Shown here: positions 1 through 10,025 of the stretch, one piece after another
Numbering within the stretch: position 1 is the stretch's first letter
Layout of the letters: each line of letters starts with the position of its first letter
The notes under the pieces: model-generated
The model's database searches: none
Told to the model about the DNA's origin: nothing
What the model saw: the letters and a program-made list of their open reading frames with translations, nothing else
Source of the DNA: Planctomycetota bacterium
GTDB lineage: Bacteria > Planctomycetota > UBA8108 > JACQVS01
DNA length: 64,000 bases
Direction: 5' to 3'
NCBI GenBank assembly: GCA_028280485.1
Contig: JANQLS010000039.1
Location: forward strand, 62,001-126,000
Made by a program: the position numbers and the translations under genes

Positions 1-931
1 TATCACGAAGATTGTGGTCAACCTCCCAATCCAAAAGCAACTCAACTAAGGATTCGTCCATTCGACTCGCAGCGATGTGAAGAGCCGATCGCCCCGTTGA
101 ATCGACGGCATCTTGCTTGGCTCCACGTTGAAGAAAATATTCTGTCAATTTTTTCGATCCCATCTCACATGCGACGTGAAGAGGAGCCCGACCCCGCTTA
201 TCACGAATATTGATATCAGCATCATGTTTAAGAAGCAAACCCACCATATCTGTATTCGTCCCGGCCGCTAAATGTAAAGCAGTTCGCCCGTCGCTGAGTT
301 GCTTATTTGGGTTCCCCCCACCTTCGAGAAGCTCACTTACCCTTGTGAAATTGTTTTGCTGAACGGCCTGAAAGAGGCTCAGCTTGGGTTTAGGTTTAGG
401 CTTAGCCCTTGGAGTTGAGACACTTGCTCTGGGGGTATTATTGACGACTTGATTAGGGGTAGAATTCTTACTCCTCCTCAAATAGTTGCGTACAGTGGTA
501 TCCCGGCTACTGAAAGCATAGGAATAAACATCTTTCCCATTACGATCTTTAATTGAAGGGTCAGCTCCAGCTTCAACTAATGCTCGAACCATATCAACAC
601 CACCACGAGTCTGAATCGCAGTATGGAGTGGAGTTCGACCCCGACCATCAAGGATGTTGGGATGGATCTTACGCTTAAGCAGCAAACGAAGAGCGTCTAA
701 ACTTTTGAATCGAACGGCATGATGGAGACCACTCTCTTTATCTTCACCAAAAACGGTGTCCAGAACCCAAGGGTCTTCGGTAATCTTTGTTAACTTTTTG
801 ACATCATTCTTGCTGATCGCAAAGCCAAAGTCGTAACGAGTGCTAAGGCCCCGATGGGCTTTTTTTGACGAGCAGCTAAATCCAATTAAAGACGATGCAA
901 AAATAAGCAGAACAATGCGTGTGAGCCTCAT
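1..931 (-). CDS. Ankyrin-repeat lipoprotein (partial, C-terminus outside window)
   Basis: The frame stays open from an ATG at 931 to the window edge, giving 310 codons. The N-terminus is a basic, hydrophobic leader ending in a lipobox-like GFSC, so an exported lipid-anchored protein is likely. Ankyrin repeats follow, recognisable by GRTPLHTAI, GRTALHLAA, GRAPLHVAC and GRSALHIAA motifs about 33 residues apart. A Pro/Lys-rich linker (PKPKPKPK) around residue 175 splits them into two blocks. Ankyrin repeats are protein-binding scaffolds, so no enzymatic role is implied. It has the same orientation as the large gene downstream but a 245-bp gap separates them, so it may have its own promoter. The fold is sure; the partner is unknown. 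Confidence 0.85.
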   Translation of the reverse strand, partial: MRLTRIVLLIFASSLIGFSCSSKKAHRGLSTRYDFGFAISKNDVKKLTKITEDPWVLDTVFGEDKESGLHHAVRFKSLDALRLLLKRKIHPNILDGRGRTPLHTAIQTRGGVDMVRALVEAGADPSIKDRNGKDVYSYAFSSRDTTVRNYLRRSKNSTPNQVVNNTPRASVSTPRAKPKPKPKLSLFQAVQQNNFTRVSELLEGGGNPNKQLSDGRTALHLAAGTNTDMVGLLLKHDADINIRDKRGRAPLHVACEMGSKKLTEYFLQRGAKQDAVDSTGRSALHIAASRMDESLVELLLDWEVDHNLRD

Positions 932-1176
932 TGTTATTCCTCTACCTAGATTGATGACACCCTTTTAAAATTTAGTCAAATGCCTCGACTTAATAAATTG
1001 AGGACAGGCAAATCGCATACCTACATTCTGTATCAATTAAATAATATCAGATCGAAACGAATAAATTACCTGGAGCACTAAAATCCACTGAAATATCAAA
1101 GCAAGTCCCAACGGCTATGGCAAATTTCGGGATTAACGAACTGTTATTGATTTACGCAATCTTGAAAAATTCGCAC

Positions 1177-4100
1177 CTATTTCGTCCCTCGCATCAGCTC
1201 TCGAATGAGAATTAATGCACGCTTAGCCGAATCATATTCAGGATCTATTTCGAGAGCTTTTAGCAACTGCTTCTCTGCTTCTTTATACTTACCCAATCTT
1301 CCTAAGAGATGACCGTAGTCATGATGAATCTGAGGAGATGGAGGTGATGGCCCTAAAGCTTGTTGAAAATAATAAGAAGCTTTTTTGTATTCTTTAGATT
1401 TATAAAATTTTCGAGCGAACTGATGGTACTTCTTCGTTAACTCAACTTTAAGTGTTGCTTCATCAAGCTGATTAGCCCCTACGAAATAAGGAATTCCCGC
1501 TTCAGGAATTTTAGCTTCGAACGCGGCGGCCAAGTAACGATTCATTTCGAGACGACCCAATGGCTTCGTAAACCATCGTCCTTTAAAAGGAGGCGCAAAA
1601 TGATGGAGCTGCTGATTGCCTGCCTTTAATAGCACTGAAGCATCATGGAATACTTCTTTAAAAGAAATGGTTCCTCTATAGAGAGCCACTACATTCATTT
1701 CGGAATCGAGGAGAAAACCCAAGGGAACGGTTAACTTGGGGATCCGATCAAACAAACTCTCTTGAAATGTTCGAATAGCTTCTACCGATTTCGGTTCGAT
1801 AAATCCCCACTGAATTGGAAATTTTATTCGTGCAACTGCCCCTTCAATGGCTTTTTTGAATTCCGGCTTGTCATTGATGAATAATGGCAAGATATTCAAC
1901 TCTTCCGAGTTCAATGACTCCTCTAACTGAGTCAGTTTCTCCAGCTCCTTTTGACAGATCGAACTCAACATATTCCAAATCAGAATGAGTGTAGGTTGAG
2001 ATTGAGTGTCGATAACTTTCAATTTTCCTGGATCTGAAGAATAAAACAAAGTGGGTAGCGGCACTTTTAGGGGCAATACAATTCTTGCCCCAGGCTCCGA
2101 TGCTTCACTTTCTATTTGAAGGTTATCACTCGGCTTAGATTTACCCTTTTGAACTTTTTTGAGTTCCCACAATTCGGCCTTTCCCGTGCCTTGAGAAAGT
2201 AGATACCTTTTCCCCGGAAATAGATCTTTAAACTCTTCAACCTTCCCCCCTGGCCACCGAACAATCACTCGGTCGATATTTTGAATTTTTCCAAGTCCAA
2301 AATGTAACCACTTACTGGATTGAGAGAGAAAGAGATTTCCCGCCGCGAGAGACTTAACAATTTTATGACCCTCTTTTAATTCTCCTTGAGTGGGAACGAC
2401 TTCCACCACCGCTCCAATCCCGTCTCGGTTTCCCACTTCACTGTGAAGCTTGATTCCTAAAAAATCTCGCTTATTTCCCTGATGCAGATTGACCATGAAT
2501 CGAACACGTGGGGAGGTGCGTTCTCGCGACCAGATATCGATATCGCCATCAAAATCCCAATCCACAAAAGCGAGGCTTCTACCGTCTCCAGAGGTATCCA
2601 ACCCACTTAAATAAGAAAGATCGATGAACTCACCCGAAGAGCTATTTAAAAAACAGCAATTGCGTTCGTTCCCACTCCAAGACTTTCCCCTGCGAACTTG
2701 ATCGATGAGGCCCGACCAAGAATGACTATAACTCTTTAACTGATCCACAGATTCCGTGTTAGCTGGTGAAGGCGACACGACCTGTCGCCAAAAGAAGCTT
2801 CACAAATCACCGGAGTTCGAATTAGTCATATAACCGTTGGATACAATGAGATCTTCCCAACCATCATTATTTATGTCCGTGAAGGCAGAGCTCCAAGCCC
2901 AGCGGCCTTGGGTCACGTTAGTGCTCAAGCTCACATCACTAAATTTTGTTGAATCGGAATTCGCAGAGAATAAGGAATTACCTCGAGCCATCCGTTTGAG
3001 GTTGGAGACGTCGACCTCGCTTCGCCCCTCAGCAAAATTCCGTTGATAAGAAACTCGATGACCCGCGGCCGAAAACATGTTTCCGACATAAAGATCTCGT
3101 CGCCCATCTCGGTTGTAATCCCCCCAAGAAACTGACATACCGGAAGCCATATCTTCCAAACCAACCTGCTCCGCTATCTCTACAAACTTTCTTGCACCAC
3201 CAGGCTTAGATTCATTTTTATAAAAGCAATTTCTTCCAAAATCGTTAGCGACGTAAAGATCAACATCCCCATCTTGATCAAAATCTTCCCAAGCCGAAGC
3301 AAAACTCCATCGAGTGTTATTTTTATTCAATCCAACTTCATCCGTGACATCCGCAAAGTGAAACGACCCAAAATTTTCAAGAAGTACATTCCGTCCTCCA
3401 TTGTTGGCATCTTGAATGGGTACAGGCGAGTTTCCAGAAAATCCTCGTCGCCCCCCAGCGGTTGGCTCTGCTCCGTAGACACAAACATAAATATCTAAAT
3501 CGCTATCATTATCATAATCAGCAGCGCTGAGTGAAAAGGCATTGGGAGCTCCCGCATACCCTCCTCGAATGACAAACTTAGGGGAGCTTTGCTCGTCGAT
3601 GAATAAATTTTCAGCGAATACAACAGCGGCGATGGTAGCGACAACTAAATCTTGATCTCCGTCGTTATCTAAGTCGATGAGTAAGGCGCCGCGTGAGTCT
3701 TCGAACCAATCCACCTCCCAATCTCGAGAAGCATCGTTGAGAGTTCCATCGCGTTGCTTGAGATAAAGGCGGTTGGGCAAACTGCCGGCGTCACAAATGT
3801 AAAGATCTTCTAAGCCATCATGATTGACATCCCCAAATGCCATCCCGTGATGACCCGTTAAAGACATATCCCCGAATTTAGTTATCCGCCCCGACCAATA
3901 CTCGATCCCTTTAAGTTGTTGTTGCTTAAACAGCGGATCCCTCTGGAAGACTCGATCTGTAGCATCTTCAAAGAGGAAGGGAGGTTGATTTTGAGGTCGG
4001 AGTAGAGTGGCTTCTTGGTAGTCAACTGTGGAAACAGAGATTAACTTTGGAAGCATTGATGGCTGCGCTTTAGTTATGTCCCACTGGCAATCCCAGGTCG

Positions 4101-4806
4101 AATGAATTTGAAGATTCCCCAATCTACTATATTGACGACCCTTCATCTCTACGAGAGTCTGAGTTTGTACTCGGCCTGATTGATCTTTGGAGAGAGTGAT
4201 GCCAACCGTTTTTAAACTGATTTTTAAAGTTTTTAATTCAAACCTTTGAACTAAGGGAGCAAGAGCATCTTTTAAGCCATTAATACCTGTATGCTTATTA
4301 GCTTGATCTTGAGTGATCCTCCCTTCTTGAACCGAAACTCCACCACCTTGATAAGTTTTCTTTAAATTGATTGGCCAAAGGTTCGAAGAGCGAAAATCTG
4401 GGCTCACCACTTCTTCCCATTGTTCGCCACCACCCGTTAAAAGCATTGCTATTTTATAAAATTGTTGAGTGATGAGATCATTTAGCCCCTCACTCCGTTC
4501 CAAATCCTTAGCAGAAACTGAAGTAGTAACCGTGGATTCAGAAGCTTCCTCTTTCTTCTCAAGCTCCAAACTCACTCGCAATTGCTCTCGCCAATCGTAA
4601 TCGGTTAACAATCGTAAGGGGCTTTCTAAATGTGTAGAGGTCAACGGAACTAATTCATTTCGCCCCATTCTACCCGTAATGACTTTTGGCTCTCGCCCGC
4701 TTTCTATTGTGTTCTTCTTCTCAATTCGCGAATCGCAACCCGCCAAGAAAAGAAGGACTATAAAACAGATTCTTTTGATAAGAGAGTTTTTTGAATAACT
4801 TTCCAT
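1177..4806 (-). CDS. Candidate selenoprotein: FG-GAP/VCBS + ASPIC/UnbV + thioredoxin-like + TPR lipoprotein, in-frame UGA at codon 669
   Basis: Two adjacent open frames (4806 to 2800 and 2778 to 1177) are in the same phase and separated by one TGA plus seven sense codons reading SFFWRQV. Together they encode about 1209 residues. The order is a leader with lipobox LAGC, an uncharacterised N-terminal region, FG-GAP/VCBS propeller repeats with Ca-binding DxDxDG-like loops (about 315-665), the UGA, an ASPIC/UnbV domain (about 782-871), a thioredoxin-like domain (from about 924) and TPRs (about 1124-1206). ASPIC/UnbV normally follows FG-GAP repeats in one CRTAC1-like protein, so splitting here leaves each half incomplete. 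A SECIS-like hairpin follows the UGA. I chose ATG 4806 because it sits directly before the lipobox leader; an upstream in-frame ATG exists at 4887. Residue 717-718 is Cys-Cys. The thioredoxin active site reads SSIC. A simple nonsense mutation is the alternative. Function is unknown. Confidence 0.75.
2771..2789 (-). promoter_or_regulatory. SECIS-like hairpin downstream of in-frame UGA
   Basis: On the mRNA (minus strand) the UGA at 2802-2800 is followed by 10 nt and then GGCGACA-GGUCG-UGUCGCC. This is a perfect 7-bp stem with a 5-nt loop containing GGUC. Bacterial SECIS elements bind SelB through an apical loop with conserved G-U, and E. coli fdhF has GGUC starting 18 nt after its UGA; here it starts 17 nt after. 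The hairpin lies inside the coding sequence, as bacterial SECIS elements do. Sequence and spacing are seen directly; function is inferred. No selA, selB, selC or selD gene is visible in this window. Confidence 0.7.
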
Positions 4807-4994
4807 TGAGCCTATCTTCAGAGGAAACACTCGAAGTAAAAAAGAATGAATTTTGAAAACGATCGCATTATAAACAAAAACCATCATAAGGATGGTTTTA
4901 TATCTTTCAGAATTTTAGTCGCTATTTAAGATAGGCTTAAATCAATATAGCCCTTCACTCAGAATTATTGCTTAATGATCGGCTTCATCTGTTT

Positions 4995-5726
4995 CTATTT
5001 CGAAAGCCCCTCTCTAAGCATCTCGAGAGCTGATTGAACTTTTTTGAGGGTCAAGGCATCGCAATAAGTAATAAGTATTTCCGAGTTGGCTGTAAGGGTT
5101 TCTCCAGCAGACCAATTTTTTTCTCCCCCAGACAATACACGAATAAGGGCTGGTAGCATTTTTTGTTGAATAACAACTTCCTGAGAAACACCCGCAGGTT
5201 GGATTTCGCTTTTTCTATTAAGCAAATCGTCGATAGGAATCGCTGAGATCTTTAAAGCGGTATCCGTAATCGGAGCCTCTTGTATTTCTAGGATCCTGTT
5301 TTCAATCTTAACTTCGAAGGTTTTGTTTTCGATTTGATTTGTGGGAGAATCTATAAGTTTTTGAAGGGCCCCTCCTAAATAGTCATTTTGAAAATGAATC
5401 CTTTGTACTTTGACCTTTTGTAAATCGGCGCTAGCCCGTTGATCTATCGTGAGATTGAGTTGACTCAATATTTGAAAAGTCATCAGCACTTCCGGAAAAG
5501 GAGTATCCTGAAACGAGAGAGTTATTTTACTTGAGAGGGTATTAAGGATTTCATGTGTTTCAGCATTTCTTTTAGAGACTTTCGGCAACTCCCCGTTCCC
5601 AATTCGACGAACTTGCAAATAGATATCGATATCGTCCCACAAAATGAAGCTAACCACTCCGATGAGAGCCAAAGCTATAAGAGCAAACCCACATACGACT
5701 TTATATTTTTTCCTCACTGGGGACAT
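4995..5726 (-). CDS. Membrane-anchored protein with STN/secretin-N-like domain
   Basis: This is a 243-residue protein from ATG 5726, which has AGGGAG nine bases upstream; a longer TTG start at 5753 is less likely. A single transmembrane helix (about residues 10-30, after a basic MSPVRKK) leaves a periplasmic or external body. Residues about 60-130 (ITLSFQDTPFPEVL, then LNLTIDQRA) resemble the short STN/secretin-N fold seen in secretins and FecR-like proteins. A second, less clear alpha/beta segment follows. No pore-forming secretin domain is present. It ends about 190 bp before the start of the candidate selenoprotein on the same strand and could share its transcript. Function is not recognised. 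Confidence 0.6.
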   Translation of the reverse strand: MSPVRKKYKVVCGFALIALALIGVVSFILWDDIDIYLQVRRIGNGELPKVSKRNAETHEILNTLSSKITLSFQDTPFPEVLMTFQILSQLNLTIDQRASADLQKVKVQRIHFQNDYLGGALQKLIDSPTNQIENKTFEVKIENRILEIQEAPITDTALKISAIPIDDLLNRKSEIQPAGVSQEVVIQQKMLPALIRVLSGGEKNWSAGETLTANSEILITYCDALTLKKVQSALEMLREGLSK

Positions 5727-6175
5727 GGCGAGACTCTCCCTCACTTCAATCAAAAATTCAAACCGGATGATTCAACAAAAGTAAGTGGATCTTTAGGGCT
5801 GAGAAGAAATCGAATTGAAAATTAAGTATAAATACAAATCTCGAATTCCCAAGCTCTAAACTCTTGTCTAAACCGACCCTCCCTTCCTCCAGCACTTAAC
5901 TTAGCAATACATTTCCTTAAGCGCACCAAAAGAAATAGTGCGCGCATCAACGACATTAAGAATTTAGAACTTAAAATGAACCCACTTCTCTTTGGTCGAG
6001 TGTTTTTGGTCCTATAGACTTAATAGATCAAGAATTTTAATCAAAAGGGCAAGCCCCCAAAAAGCATTGCTGAAATATAGAATTATTTTTAAATCCAATG
6101 AATAAAAATTGCGCTGATAGAATTACCTGAAGCAAAATAAGTTGAGCAGTGAGCCCATTGTTGGGCGCACCAAAA
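5727..6175. other. Intergenic region, no gene seen
   Basis: This is AT-rich sequence between the STN-like gene and the end of the WD40 gene. Short frames here carry no recognisable motif and no convincing ribosome-binding site. It presumably holds the terminator of the WD40 gene and the promoter of the 5726 gene, but I can point to no clear hairpin or -35/-10 pair. Confidence 0.4.
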
Positions 6176-8308
6176 TTATCGTCGAACGCCTCCGACAAAA
6201 TAACCCACTGAAACTTCCTTACCCCCGAGTTGCGTAAAAAATCGACCGTAAAAAACATCGCCAGCACGCTGCCCATCTAATTTAAATATGTAATCCCCCG
6301 TAGTCACACTTCCTGAGGACTTCACTGTAGATTTCAATGTGCCACGCAATCGGTTGTTTGTGAGAGAAACTTTTACATCGTCTAAAGTCGCTTTAAACAC
6401 CCCTTTATTGTTGTTAGCTTTTCCCTCAACAAAAGCCCCCTTCTCATTCAGCTTGAACTGAAAGAACACTCGATTTTGCCACATCGCTCCACCGGTATAA
6501 CCATCTTCACATTTGATCCACAGAGTTGCATCTTTAGGAATCGGTCGGCGATGGCGAATCTCGCCCCTAATCTTTCCCGAAACAGCTTGTTCGTTGACGG
6601 AGGTTCCATTGAATTCCCCCCTGACTTTACTCCCGGCGATCTTCGCATCGATTTTGTATTTTCCAAAGTTTGAGCGAGTACCGTCATTGGCCTTGTTCAA
6701 GCGAGAAACAGAAACAACTCCAGCTAACTTTGAGTCTTTGAATGTCAATCCACTCGTGTCAACATCCAGGGGTCGACGAGTAAAATCGGGCGAAAACGCA
6801 AAGGCCGTAAATTTACCTTCGTGTCGGTCGACATACAGCGAAAGGACTTCACCTCCAGGTAATCCGTCGAACAAATGAATCGTCCAGACGCCATCATGAA
6901 GAGGATCGCCCGAAACATGAGCGTCTTGAATCGCGCCCCTCAGTGTCCCCTTCTTTGTACCCCCCCCGACTTTAATTCTTGCTGAGGTGTAAGTCCCCTC
7001 AATCATGTCATTATCAATTGTGGCATCGATGGTGATGTTGTATTTCCCAGAGACCGTTTTCGCCGAGTGGATCACTGCAATCATGGCACCTGTCAATTTA
7101 CTGGCACTGAATTTAAATCGAGACGACCCAATCACCCCTTTCCACGAAGGCACGGTCCAACCTCGCTTCAATTGAATGATGGGTGAGACCACTTTGCCAT
7201 CGATCAACAAAAATTCGATTTCTGGCGATAAGACCCAATCCCGAACCTTTGGGCTCAAACCCGTCAATGCTTTATCGAGCTTGATGCGAACACGTTGAAT
7301 TTTTGAACCCGGCTTCGAAAATTTCAAAGGCCTGAGAATCAAATCATTCTTATTCGCAGCGATGAGTTGGGTTGATTTTCGATCGAAGGCTAGAGAAGAA
7401 ATATTCTCGCTCTGTTTAGAAAAAGTGTGGATCAACTTTCCGGTTTGTGCATTCCACACCCTCAAAGTTTGGTCTTCACTAGCCGAGGCGATATATTTTT
7501 CGTTAGGACTGAAGGCTACACTCGTAATGTCTTTGGTATGCCCCTTGAGCGTCATCAACGGTTTGCCATTCAACGCATTCCAAACTTTAACATTCCGATC
7601 CCAACTTCCCGAAACGATCCGCTGACCATCAGTACTATAGCCAACTCCAGAAACAGCTCCTTCATGAGCCACAATCGTTCGCAGCTCTTCCCCAGTTGCT
7701 GCGTTCCAAATCTTTAGTTGATGTTCACCATCACCGGAAACAATGCGTTGGCCGTCAGGACTGAAGGCTACAGAGGTCACGTCGTACTCATTATCGTGGG
7801 AGAGTGTATAGATCTCTTCTCCGGTCTTGGCATCCCATACCTTTAAGGTGTCATCACCACTACCAGATAAAACATAGAGATCGTCGAAACTAATATCCAC
7901 GGATGTGATGTGCTCTTCGTGCCCCTCTAACGATAAGAGCTCTTTACCGTCAGCGACATTCCATATCTTTAAGGTCTTATCCCAACTACCTGAAACAATT
8001 CTTTTACCATCCTTCGAAAAAGTAACCGCCGAAACACCGGCTTCATGCCCTCGTAATGTGCGAACGTTCATACCGCTTTCAATCGACCAAATCCGAATGG
8101 TTTTATCTTCACTACCTGAAACAACGGTTTTTCCATCGGGGCTGAAGGCTACTGAAGTGACCCAATCTTTGTGTCCTTTTAAAACCAACAGCGGCTTTTT
8201 TGCTTCTGTAGAGTGAACAGGAGAGGCTGCCCCCATAAGAACCAAAAACAAGAATCCCAGAGCAATCGGTTTTACGAATTGTGGGATCATAACAAAAAAT
8301 GGATTCAT
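6176..8308 (-). CDS. Secreted seven-bladed WD40-repeat protein
   Basis: The ATG at 8308 gives 710 residues and places a hydrophobic signal peptide at the N-terminus (IALGFLFLVLMGAASPVHS); the frame is open to 8377 but that extension is hydrophilic. Seven consecutive WD40 repeats follow (GH...SVAFSPDGK...VSGSEDKTIRIW type), enough for one closed propeller; the seventh is degenerate. The C-terminal half, about 350 residues, is beta-rich with repeated phrases such as KYNITIDATI, KYKIDAKIAG and IRGEIRHRR, which suggests an internally duplicated domain I cannot name. WD40 propellers are interaction platforms. Upstream lies a perfect 8-bp hairpin (8393-8412). Confidence 0.85.
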   Translation of the reverse strand: MNPFFVMIPQFVKPIALGFLFLVLMGAASPVHSTEAKKPLLVLKGHKDWVTSVAFSPDGKTVVSGSEDKTIRIWSIESGMNVRTLRGHEAGVSAVTFSKDGKRIVSGSWDKTLKIWNVADGKELLSLEGHEEHITSVDISFDDLYVLSGSGDDTLKVWDAKTGEEIYTLSHDNEYDVTSVAFSPDGQRIVSGDGEHQLKIWNAATGEELRTIVAHEGAVSGVGYSTDGQRIVSGSWDRNVKVWNALNGKPLMTLKGHTKDITSVAFSPNEKYIASASEDQTLRVWNAQTGKLIHTFSKQSENISSLAFDRKSTQLIAANKNDLILRPLKFSKPGSKIQRVRIKLDKALTGLSPKVRDWVLSPEIEFLLIDGKVVSPIIQLKRGWTVPSWKGVIGSSRFKFSASKLTGAMIAVIHSAKTVSGKYNITIDATIDNDMIEGTYTSARIKVGGGTKKGTLRGAIQDAHVSGDPLHDGVWTIHLFDGLPGGEVLSLYVDRHEGKFTAFAFSPDFTRRPLDVDTSGLTFKDSKLAGVVSVSRLNKANDGTRSNFGKYKIDAKIAGSKVRGEFNGTSVNEQAVSGKIRGEIRHRRPIPKDATLWIKCEDGYTGGAMWQNRVFFQFKLNEKGAFVEGKANNNKGVFKATLDDVKVSLTNNRLRGTLKSTVKSSGSVTTGDYIFKLDGQRAGDVFYGRFFTQLGGKEVSVGYFVGGVRR

Positions 8309-8392
8309 GTTGCTTTTGGTCGAGGATAATAATATGAAACTCGAGGGAGACTCCCCACAAGGAGTGGCACGACACAACTAATCAGGTGTAGC

Positions 8393-8412
8393 CAAAGCCG
8401 CCAGGCTTTGGA
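8393..8412. repeat. Perfect 8-bp inverted repeat (hairpin) between two genes
   Basis: CCAAAGCC-GCCA-GGCTTTGG lies 80 bp upstream of the WD40 start and 92 bp after the DUF1552 stop. It has no clean T-run directly behind it on the minus strand, although a TTTTTTAA lies 24 nt away on the plus strand. It could be a terminator for the DUF1592-DUF1552 transcript or a small palindromic repeat. Confidence 0.5.
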
Positions 8413-8504
8413 CCCATTGCGCATTAAAATCCGGGGTTTTTTAAACGTATCGCATCCAAATGCTGGCGAATTCGGTTTATCCGCGATGATTCAATAGGCA
8501 GAGC

Positions 8505-9836
8505 CTAGACGAGTACTTCAGTAATCGGAGCAGAACTCTCTTTAAACTTGGTGACCGGGCAACCAAGTTGCTGCAGGATAGTGAGGTAGAGATCCGACAT
8601 GGGTCGAGTATCTTGTTTCCACTTCGTATGGTGACCGTGCTTGAGACCGAGCGCTTTTCCCCCTGCAAGAATCGTGGGGAAGCTGCTACCTACATGGCTA
8701 GCTTTTTGTGCACCACCGAAAAGAATCACCGTGTGATCTAATAGAGTTCCCTCGGATGCTTCGATACCTTGAAGCTTATCCATAAAGCGAGCAATACAGG
8801 CGGTGAGCATTTCATCGCGATAACTCAATGCGATGACATCCGGGTTATTCTCACCCCGATTACCTCCACCCTTGTGATGAACATCGTGAGTTCCGCGCTG
8901 GCGCGCACCAGCCTTTTGAGCCCAGACTTTATAGTCATCGTAATTCGGGCCGGCTTCTCCACCCAGGCTTTGAGTGGCGACTCGGGTCATATCGGTTTGG
9001 AAAGCGAGCACGATCAGATCCGTCATCAATTCAATATGCTCTTGCATACTGTTTTTAACTTTGCGCTCCAAGCGAACCTTCGAGTCATCGATGTCCGGCC
9101 GCCCATTTCCAAGAATAGATTCTTTTTGAACTAATCGTTTTTCAACATCGCGAATGGCGTACAAGTATTGCTCGATGCGTTCTTGGTCGATACGCCCAAG
9201 CTTACGCTTCACATCCTTTACACCACCCATGGCGGTATCCAGGATACTGCGATTGAGAGCGAGGCGAGCTTGCGCCTTCTTGATCTCTTTACGATCCGCG
9301 GGAGGAAAGAGATTTTCAAACACACGTCGATAATTAGCCGTAGCCGGGATATCGACTCCGAGGGAGTTTCGAGAAAGAGTCGTCGTGCCCACTCCGTTAG
9401 CGAAGGACAAGACGAGGGAATTTAAGTAAGTGGGCCCGAGATGCTTCGCCGCGACTTGGTCAACGGAAATGGTATTACTCTTCGTCCCAGGAATCAGATT
9501 GATATTGTGACCGGTCAACCAGTTGTAAGGATGAACGTGGCCGCTGATCCGCCCCTCGATATGAGAGAGCCCCGTAAGAACTGAAAAATGATCTCGATGG
9601 TGCTCAAGAGGTTTGTGGCTAGGAGCGAGAGTGTATTTTGAGCCAGTATCTTTGGGGAACCATTTGTATTGGCTGATGGCTCCGGGGATATAGAAAGCAG
9701 CGAACCGGGATGGATCTTTACCCTTGGAAAGCGCAGCCACCGTGCTTCCCCCCATAGCATCGAGGTAAGGTAAAGCTAATGTGGCACCAAGACCGCGAAG
9801 GAAAGTTCGACGTGAAAGTGCTGACTTCGAATTCAT
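8505..9836 (-). CDS. DUF1552 family protein with Tat signal
   Basis: The protein is 443 residues from ATG 9836; an upstream TTG at 9845 is less likely. It begins with a twin-arginine leader (SRRTFLRGLGATLALPYLDAM), so it is probably exported folded. The body matches the DUF1552 family abundant in planctomycetes: FAAFYIPGAISQYKWFP near the start, then the segments RDHFSVLTGLSH and GHVHPYNWLTG, and the late HTVILFGGAQKASHVGSSFPTILAGG. The family is distantly related to the DUF1501/alkaline-phosphatase-like group, and its reaction is not established. It is the second gene of the standard DUF1592-DUF1552 tandem, 189 bp after the first. Confidence 0.93.
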   Translation of the reverse strand: MNSKSALSRRTFLRGLGATLALPYLDAMGGSTVAALSKGKDPSRFAAFYIPGAISQYKWFPKDTGSKYTLAPSHKPLEHHRDHFSVLTGLSHIEGRISGHVHPYNWLTGHNINLIPGTKSNTISVDQVAAKHLGPTYLNSLVLSFANGVGTTTLSRNSLGVDIPATANYRRVFENLFPPADRKEIKKAQARLALNRSILDTAMGGVKDVKRKLGRIDQERIEQYLYAIRDVEKRLVQKESILGNGRPDIDDSKVRLERKVKNSMQEHIELMTDLIVLAFQTDMTRVATQSLGGEAGPNYDDYKVWAQKAGARQRGTHDVHHKGGGNRGENNPDVIALSYRDEMLTACIARFMDKLQGIEASEGTLLDHTVILFGGAQKASHVGSSFPTILAGGKALGLKHGHHTKWKQDTRPMSDLYLTILQQLGCPVTKFKESSAPITEVLV

Positions 9837-10025
9837 GAGATCCAATCCGTGTTTAAATAAATACTTAGAAACTGCTTTCTACCTCTGTACCAAGGTATCC
9901 GTGCACGTCTTTAAATACAACTCTTAGTAACCTTAATTCACCTCATCCGAAGCCGAATTCACCAGAATTTGGACAAACAGAGCTTAAAAATTCAATCCCC
10001 CAATCTCTGGCAAGATGGGCTACAC

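Noticed and set aside
1177..2778. Separate ASPIC/UnbV gene starting at GTG 2778
   Set aside because: It is in the same phase as the upstream frame, has no ribosome-binding site of its own, and lacks a signal peptide although its domains belong to an exported protein. Joining through the UGA is the better explanation.
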